Shown: positions 9,159 to 19,186, counted from the stretch's first letter. The stretch: 64,000 nucleotides of DNA from Nocardiopsis eucommiae (GCA_018388625.1 CP074402.1:248001-312000), one strand, 5' to 3'. The notes: generated by a model not told the origin, from the letters alone. Program-made: numbers and translations.

Positions 9159-10910
9159 GGAACCCCTCCCTCGAACAGCGTCGACGCTCGGGCCAGCCGC
9201 TCCAGGGAGCGGGTCCGGCGGTGTGTGTGGCCGAAGGTCATCGGCAGGGCCCCGGGCACGATCACCTTGACCGCCCGGGTTCCGGACGCCGCCGCGTACG
9301 GGGCGCTGCTCTGGTCCACGACCACCACGTCCAGGCCGAGTCCGTGCACGGCCGCGAGCCGGTCCCGCAGCACCGAGGCGAGGTCGGTTCCGGCGAACGA
9401 GGGGGCCGCCCGGCGGTGAGCCGGTCCAGGGGCACGCCGCCGCTGGGGTGTTCCAGGAACTCCCACATCGGTCGGGCCTCCCACAGCCCGTGCAGGCCGG
9501 TGTGGTCCTCCAGGGTGCGGACGAGCGTCGGGTCGTCGAGCATGGGCCGACACCGCTCCACCGAGACGGACGGGCGCATCCGCACCCACTTCGGGTACAT
9601 CAGCGCGTTGGTCGCGGTCTCCTCCACCGCCGCCATGAGCGCGCGGCGCGGGTCGAGGTGGGTGCCGGTGGCCAGGCTGAGCGCGGGAGCCCGGCCTTCG
9701 CGGACCGCCTCCTCCGGGGCGGTGACCGTCGCCAGGACGGTCGGTATCCCCAGGTCGGAGGTGAGGTCGAACAGGCGCGGGGTGAGGCCGCGCTCGGTGA
9801 GCAGGTCCGTGAGGTGCGCGAGGTCGGGGTCGTCGGCGCCCTCGATCAGCCGCAGCCGGGTGCGCGAGTACCAGGCGAGCAGGAACGCGTCCCGCTCCAC
9901 CACCTCGAACAACCCGTACAGGACGGCCTCCGCGAACGTCCCGCCCACGGCGCAGCCGTTGGACGACTCGTACAGGAACCGTTCCTCGGCGCGGCCCGCG
10001 TGCCAGTACGCCACGTGTTCGGGGACCAGGACCCGGCGCCGTTCCCGGGTGGACCAGCCCCACACCCAGGTGGTGGGGGTGTCGGGGGTGTACGGGACCG
10101 GCTCGAACGCGGGGTGCCCGTACCACTCGGGTTCGTGCAGGCCGAGGCGCGCGGGGTCGACGGCGTCGTCGGCGACGTCCGCGTAGGACCCGTGGACGGT
10201 GGCGGCGCCGTTCAGCCGCCGCCCGCCGGTCACCCGTTCCACCCCTTCGAGGAAGGCGGGCACCTCGCTGGCGGTGAAGCGGGTGGAGCGGCCGTATCCG
10301 CCCTCGCGGGACGCGTGCCCGGGGGCGACGGTCTCGCAGGTCACAAGGGCCAGGGGCGACTCCTCGTCCCGGTAGACGTGCGCGACCGGTCCGAACCGGA
10401 AGTCCAGCAGCCGGTCGCGGAGGGCGGCGCGGTCCATGGCACGGGTGCGCAGGGCGTCGCCCACGACGGGCAGCGGGTCGGCGAGGTCGAGGGTGTCACC
10501 CGGTTCCGTGACCCCGAGGCCCCGGCCGTCCGGGAAGCAGTGGCCGCAGGAGGGGTGGGGGACCAGGCCGTGCCGGGTCACCTCCCCGGTGCGGCAGTCC
10601 AGCGCGACCACGCGCAGGCGCAGGTCGGCCGGGTCGGTGGTGGCGGCCAGCGCGGCGAACGCGTCGGCCCACAGGGTGAGGAGGCCGTCCGAGGGCGAGG
10701 GTGCGTCGGCCGTCTCGCCCTGCACGTCCGAGCGCCAGAGCCCGGCGCACCGCGCGCAGCCCGCGGCGCCGTCCGGGGTCCACGGGCCGAGGACCGCCAG
10801 GGCGCCGCTCATCGCGGAGTGCAGGAGCCCGCCCGCGACGCGCACGGTGTGCGGCCGGTCGAGGGTGGCACCAGCGGGGAGGGGGCGTCGAGGTCGGGGA
10901 TCAGGTCCAC
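9110..10910 (-). CDS. YcaO-domain azoline cyclodehydratase
   Basis: About 600 residues. The YcaO domain makes thiazolines/oxazolines from Cys, Ser and Thr of the precursor core using ATP. The ATP/Mg signature is visible as SSNGCAVGGTFAEAVLYGLFEVVERDAF (split here by positions: SSNGCAVG then EAVLYGLFEVVERDA), followed by AVEETATNALMYPK. The protein ends PVPHPFP, the PxPxP terminus characteristic of TOMM YcaO enzymes. An N-terminal region has two CxxC pairs (CARC, CGHC). GTG at 10908-10910 lies within the end of the preceding gene, a 10-base overlap. One base is missing near 10870 and another near 9410. Confidence 0.9.
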
Positions 10911-12853
10911 GCGGCCACCGCCGAGTGCACCCCGAGGGCGCGCCAGCTGTCGGCCCCGCCGGGCGCCCCCACCCGCACGGCACCCGTGTCCAGGGCCCAT
11001 CGCGCCAGTCCCGGTGCTCCGGTGGCGAAGGGCGGAAGGACCGCGTCGGGTGCCTCCTCCGCGAGGCGCACGCGCGCGACCGCCTGGAGGAGGGCCGTCT
11101 CCACACAGGTGACGGGGTCGGGTGCGGCGCCCGTGCTGAGCGGCCGTCCCTCCGAGGTCACGCGGGCCCGCCACACACCGGTGCCGTCGAGCTCCTGGAG
11201 GGTGAGCTCGGCCGACACCCCGAACCGCAGGGTGAGCGCGGCCCACAGACGGCGGGCGGTGGGGGAGGGGGACGGGGGGTCCACGTCCTTCCACCGGGTG
11301 TCGGGTGCGCGCAGGACGAGGTCGCCCACGGCCGCGCCGATCGCGGCGGCCTGGGTCAGTCCGATCCCGAGGCCGGGGGTGGATGCTGAACCGCTCGGGG
11401 AGCGTCCCGCGTCGGGACCACCCGAGCCCGCCCCCGCCCCCGCCCACACGGCCTCGTGCCGGTCGTCCTCGCGGGCGGGCACGGTGGTCGACCCGTGTCC
11501 GGCCCGGAGATCGACCCCGTCGGCACGGTGTCCCCAACCGCCCGTGGCGGAGCCCGTCGTGGTCGTTCCGTCGGTCGTTCCCAGAGTCTCGGGGTCGGTT
11601 CCACCGTCGGCGGGGCCAGTGGTTTCGTGGGTGTCCCACACGACCGCGTTCAGGGCGTTGACCAGGGCGTTCTCGCGGGCGAGCGCGGTGGTCAGCCCGT
11701 ACCCGGCGAGTCGTCCCGACCGAGCCAGTCCCACGGGCAGCTGCGACAGGTCCCCCGGTGCTGGCTCGCCGACCGGGCCGAACACGCGGTCCCACAGGTG
11801 GGTGACGGCGTCCAGGCGGTCGGGGACCTCCAGCGGCTCCGCCGGGGCGAACTCCTCCGGTGCGGTCCTGGGCAGCGGCCGGGTCCCGCGCGGGTCCAAG
11901 GGGTCCGCGACGAGCAGGGTGTGGGGTTCGCTCACCAACTCGTCCGTGGTCACCATGAACTCGGGGCCCGGCCCCGGCACCGGAGCCGACCCGGGCGCGG
12001 ACACACCGCGCGCCACCTGGGCCACCAGGGCCAGGGTGAGCTGGGCGGCGACCAGGCTGCGGGTGACCCCCAGCGCCTCGGCGTCCGGCTCCGGGCGGTC
12101 CGGGCCGGATTCCTCCCTCCCGGCGAACCAGGCGCGCAACCGCCCCGACAGGTCCGGGGTGCCCGGACGGTCGCGCGGCCCGGTCAGCCAGAGGCCGTCG
12201 CCAGCGGCGACGACGTGTTCGGACCCGGCATTGGCCGCGTCCCCGGGGAGGGACGGCCGGGCGGTCAGCGGGACCGGGGCCTCGGGCACGGGCCCGGTGT
12301 CCGCGTGCACCTCGGCACCGACCGCGTCGCCGGAGGGGGACAGCCGGGCGGTCAGCAGGACCGGGGCCTCGGGCACGGGCCCGGTGTCCGCGTGCACCTC
12401 CCCGAACCCCGCCCGGGCCAGCGCCCGCCGCACCCGTGCCTCCAGCAGCGGGCACGAGGACCGGACCCGGACCACGCTCGTGCGCAGCGCGGCCAGCGCG
12501 GCGTAGGGGCGGTGGGTCACCGACTCCAGGTGCGGGTAGGCGGCCCGTTCGGCCTCCGTGAGGGACGCGGGCTCGGGTTCGAGGTCGCGGAGGAACCGGT
12601 GCTCCTCCAGCTGGTCGAGGATCCCCGCCAGGAACGGACGCCCCGCCTCGGGGAAGCGTCCCAGTAGTTCGCTGCGGTGGAACCCGGCGCGCAGGGCCGG
12701 TTCCAGGGCCCGCCAGACGGTGTCGGCCCGGGAACCCCGGACGACGACGGCGGTGGCGCCCATGCTGAGCGCCACCCCCTCCGACGCGAGCGATCGGGCG
12801 CGGACGGCGCTCTTGAGCCGCACCGCCGGGGTGGTCGCGGTGGTGTCAGGCAT
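10901..12853 (-). CDS. RRE/E1-like (ocin-ThiF type) leader-binding partner of YcaO
   Basis: An intact 650-residue protein. Its first 90 residues (ALSMGATAVVVRGSRADTVW, then FHRSELLGRFPEAGRPFLAGI) look like the winged-helix RiPP recognition element, followed by a divergent ThiF/E1-like region. In thiomuracin (TbtF) and lactazole (LazD) such a protein binds the leader peptide and presents the core to YcaO. Start ATG 12851-12853 overlaps the upstream stop by 8 bases. Two low-complexity stretches are visible: a 29-residue tandem duplication (EVHADTGPVPEAPV twice, residues about 155-210) and a Thr/Gly/Ser-rich region near residue 430. Those loops vary in this family, so they probably do not affect folding. 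Confidence 0.8.
   Translation of the reverse strand: MPDTTATTPAVRLKSAVRARSLASEGVALSMGATAVVVRGSRADTVWRALEPALRAGFHRSELLGRFPEAGRPFLAGILDQLEEHRFLRDLEPEPASLTEAERAAYPHLESVTHRPYAALAALRTSVVRVRSSCPLLEARVRRALARAGFGEVHADTGPVPEAPVLLTARLSPSGDAVGAEVHADTGPVPEAPVPLTARPSLPGDAANAGSEHVVAAGDGLWLTGPRDRPGTPDLSGRLRAWFAGREESGPDRPEPDAEALGVTRSLVAAQLTLALVAQVARGVSAPGSAPVPGPGPEFMVTTDELVSEPHTLLVADPLDPRGTRPLPRTAPEEFAPAEPLEVPDRLDAVTHLWDRVFGPVGEPAPGDLSQLPVGLARSGRLAGYGLTTALARENALVNALNAVVWDTHETTGPADGGTDPETLGTTDGTTTTGSATGGWGHRADGVDLRAGHGSTTVPAREDDRHEAVWAGAGAGSGGPDAGRSPSGSASTPGLGIGLTQAAAIGAAVGDLVLRAPDTRWKDVDPPSPSPTARRLWAALTLRFGVSAELTLQELDGTGVWRARVTSEGRPLSTGAAPDPVTCVETALLQAVARVRLAEEAPDAVLPPFATGAPGLARWALDTGAVRVGAPGGADSWRALGVHSAVAAWT
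12252..12400 (-). repeat. Intragenic 62-bp direct repeat (60/62 identical)
   Basis: Copies at 12252-12313 and 12339-12400, 87 bases apart (29 codons), both in the frame of the leader-binding protein. They differ at two positions, indicating a recent in-frame tandem duplication. Confidence 0.9.
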
Positions 12854-13993
12854 CGCCCACCCACGGAAGGGTCGGCCGCAGCTCCGGGTCCGCGCTCTGG
12901 TGGTCGACGACCCGGCGGACGGTCTCCTCCCAGCCCTCGCCCACCACCTCCTGCGCGGCCTCGGTGAACAGGTACGCCACCGAGTACCGCTGGACGGGGG
13001 CGACCCCATCAGCGGCAGCAGGTCGAAGAAGCAGTTGATGAGGAACCGGAACGCCGCGAACCCGTACCCGTCACCGAGCCGGGTGAAGTCGAGCTTGCGG
13101 AACTCGCGGTGGAAGTCGCTGTACGAGCGGTCGTCGGAGCCGCTCCAGCGCACCCGCACGTCGTCACCGAACTTCGCCGCCTGCTCCTGCCGCTCCGGAT
13201 GCGGGAACGGCAGGATGTGCTCCTGGCGGGCCAGGGCGATCGCCTCGGGCAGCCACCGGTCGGCCCACGCGCCCCAGGCCAGGGCGTACGGTTCCGTTCC
13301 GGCTCCCTCGTGCACCGCGCGCAGCGACTCCACGAGCCCCTCGCGCTGCGCCCGGTAGGCGGTCGCCAGCCGTTCCTGCGCCGCCCCCTGCGGGTCGGAC
13401 CAGTGGAAGTACTCCTTCCAGTGCGACAGGAAGGCCTGGTAGCCGGAGCGCAGACCCCACTCGGGGTAGCGCGTGGCGATCGCGCTCATTCCGGCGAAGA
13501 CGTTCGCTGAGACCGCCCGCTCGCCGCCGCGCCCGCCCGCCTGGTCGGCCACCCGGGACAGGCCGTCGGTGAGGACCCGCCCCTTGAGCGCGACCGCCTC
13601 GGGGCCGCGAAGGAACGTGTCCACCGGGTCGCCCGCCAGCCGCCGCGTGCTGTTGTCCGGCTCGATCGGCGCGTAGGGGCCCTCCACCAGCTCCAGGCGT
13701 CCCATGCGCTGGGAGAACGCCTCGTACCGGACGGGGTCCAGCCCGCGCCGCGAGGGGTGGCCGCCCAGGAAGGCGCGGACCCGCACCTCGGCCTCGGCCA
13801 CGGCGGCCTCCACCGCGGTCGGGTCGCCGTCCGCGTAGAGCACGCAGTGCGGACCGAGCCGCCAGTGCAGGTGCAGCCACGCGGCGGTGACGCCCTCGCG
13901 GTCGGCGGCCGTGCGGGCCGCTGGCACGAGGCAGTCTCCGAGCAGGGCGCTCTTGTCGCTGTCGTGGTAGTTGACTCTGAGTCCGACGGTCAA
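12846..13993 (-). CDS. Stand-alone TIGR03891-type thiopeptide protein (pyridine synthase or elimination enzyme)
   Basis: About 382 residues. It begins MTVGLRVNYHDSDKSALLGD at a TTG overlapping the LanB stop, and contains WLHLHWRLGPHCVLYADGD and LVEGPYAPIEPDNSTRR, as in LanB C-terminal-like proteins of thiopeptide clusters. The family includes both glutamate-eliminating enzymes (TbtC) and [4+2] pyridine synthases (TbtD, LazC). Because elimination is already supplied by the fused LazF-like protein, a pyridine-synthase role is my inference. One G is missing near 13005 in ATGGGG, restoring LLPLMGVAPVQRYSVAYLF and a C-terminus LPWVGDA. Residue-level assignment of catalytic positions is not possible from the sequence alone. 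Confidence 0.72.
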
Positions 13994-16636
13994 GGGGTCA
14001 GCCTCGCTTCGCCTGGGGGATGGGAAGGGGGAGCGGGGACGGTGCCCGCGGCGCGCGGCACCGTGGAGAGTTCGAGGAACAGCTCGCTGGCGTGCGCGCC
14101 GTCCGGGCCGCGCACCCGGTGGTGGTCCGGGCCGGGGAACATCTCCTCCACCAGGAGCGCCGGGCCCAGGTGGGCCAGGCGCTTGGCGGCGGTGCCGGTG
14201 TGCAGCCTGCTCAAGAAGTCCACGTGCTGGGGCTTGGGCGCCATGGCGCGCTCCAGCGGACCGAGCCTGCCGCCCTGGAGCGGGCGGACGAACACCTGCT
14301 CGGGGATGCCCCGGACCTCGCGGTCCACGTTCAGCCGCCGGTGCAGCTGGGCGGCGGACTCCTCCGGACGGAGGGAGAGGTCGGCGGTGTCCATGCCCCA
14401 CCTGCGGCGGAACAGGGTGAGGGCGCCGAACCCGATCCGGGGCGTCCCGCCCTGGAACCCGTGCCGGGTCCAGCGTTCGTGGAGGTCGATGGTGAGGTCC
14501 GCGAAGGAGAAGAACGGCGAGTCCGCGACCATCGCCACGAGCATCTCGTCGTAGGGCAGCGCGTGCGGCACGAGGAAGCCGGTGTAGACGGGGTCGATCT
14601 CGCGGCCGTCGTCCCGGACCAGCCGCAGCCCGTGCGGAGTGTGCACCAGGGTGAGGTCCAGGGTGGAGGGCCCCGGCTCCAGGGTGGGTTCGTCGCGCAG
14701 GGCCAGTTCCTCGTCGGCCAGCGCCGGTGACAGGTTCGCGTTGAACCCCAGCGCCGACCGCATGTGCACGGTGTCGGCCGCCGCCGGGCCCAGCCGCCGC
14801 ACGTGCGCGGCGACCCGCTCCCGGACCTCCTCCGGCAGGTGGCCGAGGAACCGGCTGAAGTAGCGGGCCCGGCCGCCGTAGAGGTGGTTCACCACCAGGC
14901 CGTCCGGGACGGCCTGCCCGAACACCGCGAAGGAGCGGCGGGCCGCGAACTCCCGGTCCGGCAGCATCGCCGCGACCTCGTCCACCACCGCCGGGTCGAC
15001 CTCCACCCGGTCCCCGCCGGAACGGCCGAGCTCCACCAGGTGGTCCACCGCGCGCCGACGCGCGGACAGCACCCGGGTGAGTTCCGGGTCGGCCCCGGCC
15101 AGGGCGGCGGGTGCGCCGCCCATGAGCTCCTGGGTCAGGGGGAAGGCGGCCCGCGCGTGCTGGGCGAACCCCTCCAGGTCGGAGCAGCGCCCGCCCCGGC
15201 CGTAGCGGGACACGAACACCTGCTCCAGGGCGCCCGAGAGCACCCGCTGGTCGTCCAGGGCGAACAACAACGGCATGAGCCGTCCGAGGTCGGCCGACCA
15301 CGCGCGGGTGCGGGCCCGATCCACGGGGACGCCCCGGGAGACCAGGCAGTCCTCCACCACGGGCGAGGTGGCCGAACCCTCCACGCCGACCGCCGCCGAC
15401 CACAGGTGTTGCAGCCGCAGCACGTCACCGGAGCGACCGGCCCCGTCGGCGTCGGCGAACCCGGCCAGCACCGTCTCGGTCTCCGCGAAGGCCGTCGCCA
15501 CCCGGGCCGCCGCCTCGCCGGGCAGGGCGCGCGCCAGCCGGTGCCAGTGCCGGGTGAAGTCGGGGGACTGCTCGGGCACGGGCGACCACGGCACCAGGAC
15601 ACCCACCCCGATGAGCTGGTCCAGCACGCCCAGCGCCCGGTCCGCGCCGCAGCCGAGGTCGGCCGCGACCGCGTCGCGAAGGGCGGCCAGCCGCACGGGT
15701 GTGCTCGCGCGCTTCTCCAGCACCGTGACGAGGCGGTCCCAGCTCCCGGTCATGGGCAGGCGGACCTCCTCCTCACCGAAGGCCTCCGCGCGCAGACCGG
15801 GGGAGGGGGCGCCCACACGCGACGGCGCACGACCAGGCGTTCCCCCTGGTCGGTCACCTCGCGTCGGGCCCCGCCGGTGAGCACCCACTCCAGGCCCAGG
15901 CGCGCCTCGGGGTCGGCGGCCAGGGCCCGCGCCGCCTGCCGGGGAGCAGACGGCGGAGCGCGGCGTGGGAGGTGAGCTCCAGGGGGCGCTCGGCGTCCTC
16001 CGCCACCTCGGCCTCCAGGGGCGAGAAGTGCACGGCGGTGTAGAGCGAGTACGGGCTGACCTTCACCGTGGAGCGCGAGAAGTACCGGACCAGGGCGGCC
16101 TCGGCCTTGCGCATCCGCTTGTCGGGGTCCCGGTCCGTGGCCGCGCGGGCGGCGACCGCCCGGTGCAGGTCCGGGCTGGACAGCGCGGTGGCCCGGTCCA
16201 CCCCGGGGTCGCGGGCCCACGCCGTCAGTGCCGCGCGCTCGGCCCGGAGCGCGGGCTCGTGTTCGGCGTCCACCAGCGCCGCCGTGGCACGCGACTCCCG
16301 CCAGAGGTCCGCCCAGGCGCCGAGCAGGGGGATCTCCCGGGTGACCGGGTGGTCGTACAGGTCCTCCCGGGGAGGGCGGCGGTTGAACACGGCGCGCTTG
16401 GCGGCCAGCGCCGCGTTCCGGTGGGCGCCCAGCTCGGGCGCGGCCCGGTGCAGGGCGTCCAGCAGTCCTTCACGCAGGTCCTCGCGCTGGAGTTCGAGCC
16501 GGGCGAGGGAGCGCAGCAGGGGCGCGGTCGGCGTCGTGCCGCGCAGCTGCCGATGGGGGTGGGGGTTGACCCGGGAGACCAGGTAGGGACCCTCCACGAC
16601 CTCGAAGGACCGTGAGGGTTCGTCGGAAGTGTTCAA
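13990..16636 (-). CDS. LanB-type (lantibiotic dehydratase N-terminal) tRNA-dependent glutamylation protein
   Basis: About 882 residues. The family transfers glutamate from Glu-tRNA to Ser/Thr side chains of the peptide (TbtB, LazB), for later elimination. Landmarks are YLVSRVNPHPHRQLRG, AEAALVRYFSRSTVKVSPYS, then PDGLVVNHLYGGRARYFSRF and SALGFNANLSPALADEELAL, with FVRPLQGGRLGPLERA near the C-terminus. It lacks the C-terminal elimination domain, which thiopeptide systems encode separately. TTG at 16634-16636 overlaps the permease stop as TTGA and has GAGGAG upstream. Two single C losses, near 15950 and near 15810, split it into three frames. Length fits the family after repair. Confidence 0.88.
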
Positions 16637-17511
16637 GCCCCGGTCTCCTCGGGCTTCGGGGCCTCGTCCTCGCCCTTGCGCCGGGACGAGCCGAACCCGC
16701 GCGGCTCCCGCTCGGAGGCCCACCGGAACCAGCGCAGCGCGGCCACGGTGCCCAGCAGCGACCACGCCAGCAGCAGCGCCACCGCGGACCAGTCCCACAC
16801 GGGACCGGACTCGGACAGGGCCCCCTGGACGAGGAGTGTCAGCGGTCGCCCGGGGAGGAGGTCGACGACGGCGCCCACGGTGTCGCCCAGCGGGAGGATG
16901 ACGAACCCGCCCGCGAGGAAGGCGGTCGGGAAGAAGATGCCGTTCACCATGGGCACGGCGGCGTCGGCGTTCGGCGGCAGGAGTGACGCGGCGGCGCCCA
17001 GCGGGGCCATGCACAGGAAGCCGAGCACCAGGGCGGCCAGCAGCTGGGGCAGGCGTGCCGGATCGATGGTCACGCCCATGCCGAGCAGGCCGATCGCGGT
17101 CACCACGCCCAGCACGATCACGGCGGTGAGCAGTGTGTTCACCAGGTAGGCGCCCATCACCGTGGCCGGGCTGACCGGGGTGGTGCGGAAGCGCTTGAAC
17201 AGGCCGTGGTGACGGCGGATCGCCAGTCCGATGGCGACGTTGGCGAAGGCCACCGACATCAGCGCGAACCCGAGGATGCCGCCGAAGCTGAGGTTGGCCT
17301 GGGTGACCTCGTGTTCGCCCACGAGGCGGATCTCGTCCGCCTGGGAGCGGAAGGCCAGCCCGAAGCCCACGTAGAACATCACCGGCATGAGCACGATGAA
17401 CGCCAGGGTGATGGGGGAGCGCCAGAACTCCTTGAGCTCACCGTCCACGTGCAGCCAGAAGGAGGAGGGGCGGCGGGTGCTCCGCGCGCGTTCGGTTCCC
17501 GTGACGCTCAT
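16633..17511 (-). CDS. ABC-2 type transporter permease of the thiopeptide cluster
   Basis: 292 residues with six hydrophobic helices (FIVLMPVMFYVGFGLAF, LLTAVIVLGVVTAIGLLG, LLAALVLGFLCMAPLGAAAS and others) and a cytosolic N-terminus FWLHVDGELKEFWRSP, the layout of ABC-2 (DrrB-like) permeases. It starts four bases inside the end of the ATPase gene (ATGA), so the two subunits are co-translated. The charged C-tail ends KGEDEAPKPEETGA. In this position it most likely exports the mature peptide and gives self-protection. Confidence 0.88.
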   Translation of the reverse strand: MSVTGTERARSTRRPSSFWLHVDGELKEFWRSPITLAFIVLMPVMFYVGFGLAFRSQADEIRLVGEHEVTQANLSFGGILGFALMSVAFANVAIGLAIRRHHGLFKRFRTTPVSPATVMGAYLVNTLLTAVIVLGVVTAIGLLGMGVTIDPARLPQLLAALVLGFLCMAPLGAAASLLPPNADAAVPMVNGIFFPTAFLAGGFVILPLGDTVGAVVDLLPGRPLTLLVQGALSESGPVWDWSAVALLLAWSLLGTVAALRWFRWASEREPRGFGSSRRKGEDEAPKPEETGA

Positions 17512-18425
17512 TCGCTCTTCTCCGCTTCCAGCACGCCGTTGTCCAACATCGCCACGTACGCGTCGTCCAGGCTGGGCGGCACGATCGTGAGGCCGCTGAT
17601 CCGCGTCCCCTCGTCCCGGGCCCATGCCTGCACGCGCTCCACCACCGCGTCCTGGTCGTCGGTGAGGATGCGCACCCTGCCGTTGACCAGTTCGGCGCCC
17701 TCGGGCAGGCGGTCGTCCGTCCCCTCGGGGCGGGCGAACTCCACCACCGTGTACGCCGCCGAGCCCCGGACGAGGTCGTCGGGGCTCCCGGAGGCGATGA
17801 AGGAGCCGTCGCGGATGACGTCCACGCGGTCCGCGAGCTCCTGGACCTCGGTGAGGTCGTGGGAGGTCAGCACCACGGTCGTGCCGCTCTCGCGCAGCCC
17901 CGCGACCAGGCCGCGGATGCGGCGGCGCGAGACGGGGTCCAGCCCCGTGGTGGGTTCGTCGAGGAAGAGCAGTTCCGGACGGCCGGTCAGTGCCAGGGCG
18001 AGGTCGAGACGGCGGCGCTGGCCGTCGGAGAGGGACTTGACCAGGGCGGACCGCTTCTCGGTGAGCTCCACCTGGGCGAGGGCGTCGTCCACGTCGAGCG
18101 GGTCCGGGTAGTAGGAGGCGTGGCGGCGCAGGATGTCGCGGACCGACAGCCCCGGTTCCAGCATGGTCTGTTGCAGCACCACGCTCATGCGCGTGCGGAG
18201 CTGGGCGAAGTCACGGCGGTTCCCGGGGTCGAGGCCGAGCACCTCCACCCGGCCCGAGGTGCGTCCCCGGTGCCCCTCCAGGATCTCGATCAGCGTCGTC
18301 TTGCCCGCCCCGTTGGGGCCGAGCAGTGCGGCGATCTGTCCGGTGGGCACTTGGTAGGAGATGCCGTGGAGCACCTCTCCCTTCCCGTAGTCCTTGGTGA
18401 TGTCCGTGGCGTCGATCGCGTACAC
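17508..18425 (-). CDS. ABC transporter ATP-binding protein of the thiopeptide cluster
   Basis: 305 residues with Walker A GPNGAGKTT (about residue 37), Q-loop VVLQQTML, signature LSDGQRRRLDLALAL, Walker B LLFLDEPTTGLD and switch SHD. The C-terminal extension of about 90 residues is the DrrA-type regulatory domain. ATG at 18425 follows the second precursor by 85 bases. The signature LSDGQ is a slight variant of LSGGQ and common in this subfamily. With the coupled permease it forms a type-2 exporter. Confidence 0.92.
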   Translation of the reverse strand: MYAIDATDITKDYGKGEVLHGISYQVPTGQIAALLGPNGAGKTTLIEILEGHRGRTSGRVEVLGLDPGNRRDFAQLRTRMSVVLQQTMLEPGLSVRDILRRHASYYPDPLDVDDALAQVELTEKRSALVKSLSDGQRRRLDLALALTGRPELLFLDEPTTGLDPVSRRRIRGLVAGLRESGTTVVLTSHDLTEVQELADRVDVIRDGSFIASGSPDDLVRGSAAYTVVEFARPEGTDDRLPEGAELVNGRVRILTDDQDAVVERVQAWARDEGTRISGLTIVPPSLDDAYVAMLDNGVLEAEKSE

Positions 18426-18509
18426 GTGCGGCCCTCGTCGTGCTTCTTCTGGGGGGTTCGGGGGCGGAGGGAGGGGCGACCCCGCGAGAGGCCGCCCCGG
18501 TTCAGCGGG

Positions 18510-18692
18510 TCAGCCGCACGAACCCGAGGAGCAGCAGCTGCTGGAGCCGCAGCACGAGGTGGAGGTGCAGGAGCTGGAGCCACTGGTGGCGCCGGTCTCC
18601 GGGACGGCGACCGCCTCGCGGACGCTCATCACCTCCATGTCGTCGAAGTTGAGGTCGGGCAGGTCGATCGTGGGGGTTTCCTGCGACGCCAT
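18510..18692 (-). CDS. Thiopeptide-type precursor peptide, copy 2
   Basis: 60 residues. The leader (residues 1-36) is acidic, with DLPDLNFDDMEVMSVREAVA and the cleavage-type end VPETGAT. The predicted core of 24 residues, SGSSSCTSTSCC then GSSSCCSSGSCG, holds only Ser (12), Cys (6), Gly (4) and Thr (2). This is the TIGR03892-like layout of thiazolylpeptide precursors. ATG is preceded by AAGAAGGTG. It differs from copy 1 by one core residue (Ser20 for Gly20) and by the first 15 leader residues. The exact leader cleavage site is inferred from thiopeptide leaders ending in a small hydrophobic/Thr residue before Ser. Confidence 0.93.
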   Translation of the reverse strand: MASQETPTIDLPDLNFDDMEVMSVREAVAVPETGATSGSSSCTSTSCCGSSSCCSSGSCG

Positions 18693-18817
18693 CGGACACC
18701 TTCTTCTGGATGTGAGGGGGATGTTGACGTGAAACGTTGGAGCTCGCCCCTGCCGAATTCACGCATTGTTCCTGCGGTCACGCGTTCCGGTGGCGGGGGC
18801 CTTCCCGGAGTACTCCG

Positions 18818-19000
18818 TCAGCCGCAGGAGCCACCGGAGCAGCAGCTGCTGGAGCCGCAGCACGAGGTGGAGGTGCAGGAGCTGGAGCCACTGGTGGCGC
18901 CGGTCTCCGGGACGGCGACCGCCTCGCGGACGCTCATCACCTCCATGTCGTCGAAGTCCAGCTCGGGCAGGTCGATCTCGGGTGCCGTCGAATGGGGCAT
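18818..19000 (-). CDS. Thiopeptide-type precursor peptide, copy 1
   Basis: 60 residues, first gene of the cluster. Leader MPHSTAPEIDLPELDFDD continues with MEVMSVREAVAVPETGAT, identical to copy 2 from there; the core differs only in ending CCSGGSCG. About 120 bases of leader and core are nearly identical at the DNA level with copy 2, pointing to a recent duplication. AAGAGG lies five bases before the ATG. The six Cys would become thiazoles and many Ser dehydroalanines; Ser1 and a second distal Ser are candidates for a pyridine if a [4+2] enzyme acts. Confidence 0.93.
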   Translation of the reverse strand: MPHSTAPEIDLPELDFDDMEVMSVREAVAVPETGATSGSSSCTSTSCCGSSSCCSGGSCG

Positions 19001-19146
19001 TGTGGCCTCTTCGTTTGAATCTTCCTAGCGGATCCCCCGGGCGGGTAAGAAAGTAACATGCGTTTCGGCGGGTAGATAGAGGTTGTATTGATCCTTTTCC
19101 CTGGTGTGGCCGCTGGTTCTTCTGTGCTTCACGGCGGGAACACCGG
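19001..19146 (-). promoter_or_regulatory. Probable promoter region of the thiopeptide cluster
   Basis: AT-richer interval upstream of the first precursor with no gene. It is bounded by the terminator of the next gene at 19157-19186. Exact -35/-10 boxes are not convincing. Confidence 0.4.
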
Positions 19147-19186
19147 AAAAGGAAACGGACTCTGGTCCCATGAGGAACCAGAGCCC
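19147..19186 (-). terminator. Rho-independent terminator of the secreted protein gene
   Basis: Stem CTCTGGT / ACCAGAG extended by GG/CC across one mismatch, with a ten-base loop; on the minus strand it is followed by GTTTCCTTTTCC, a T-rich tract. It isolates the thiopeptide cluster from upstream transcription. Confidence 0.75.
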
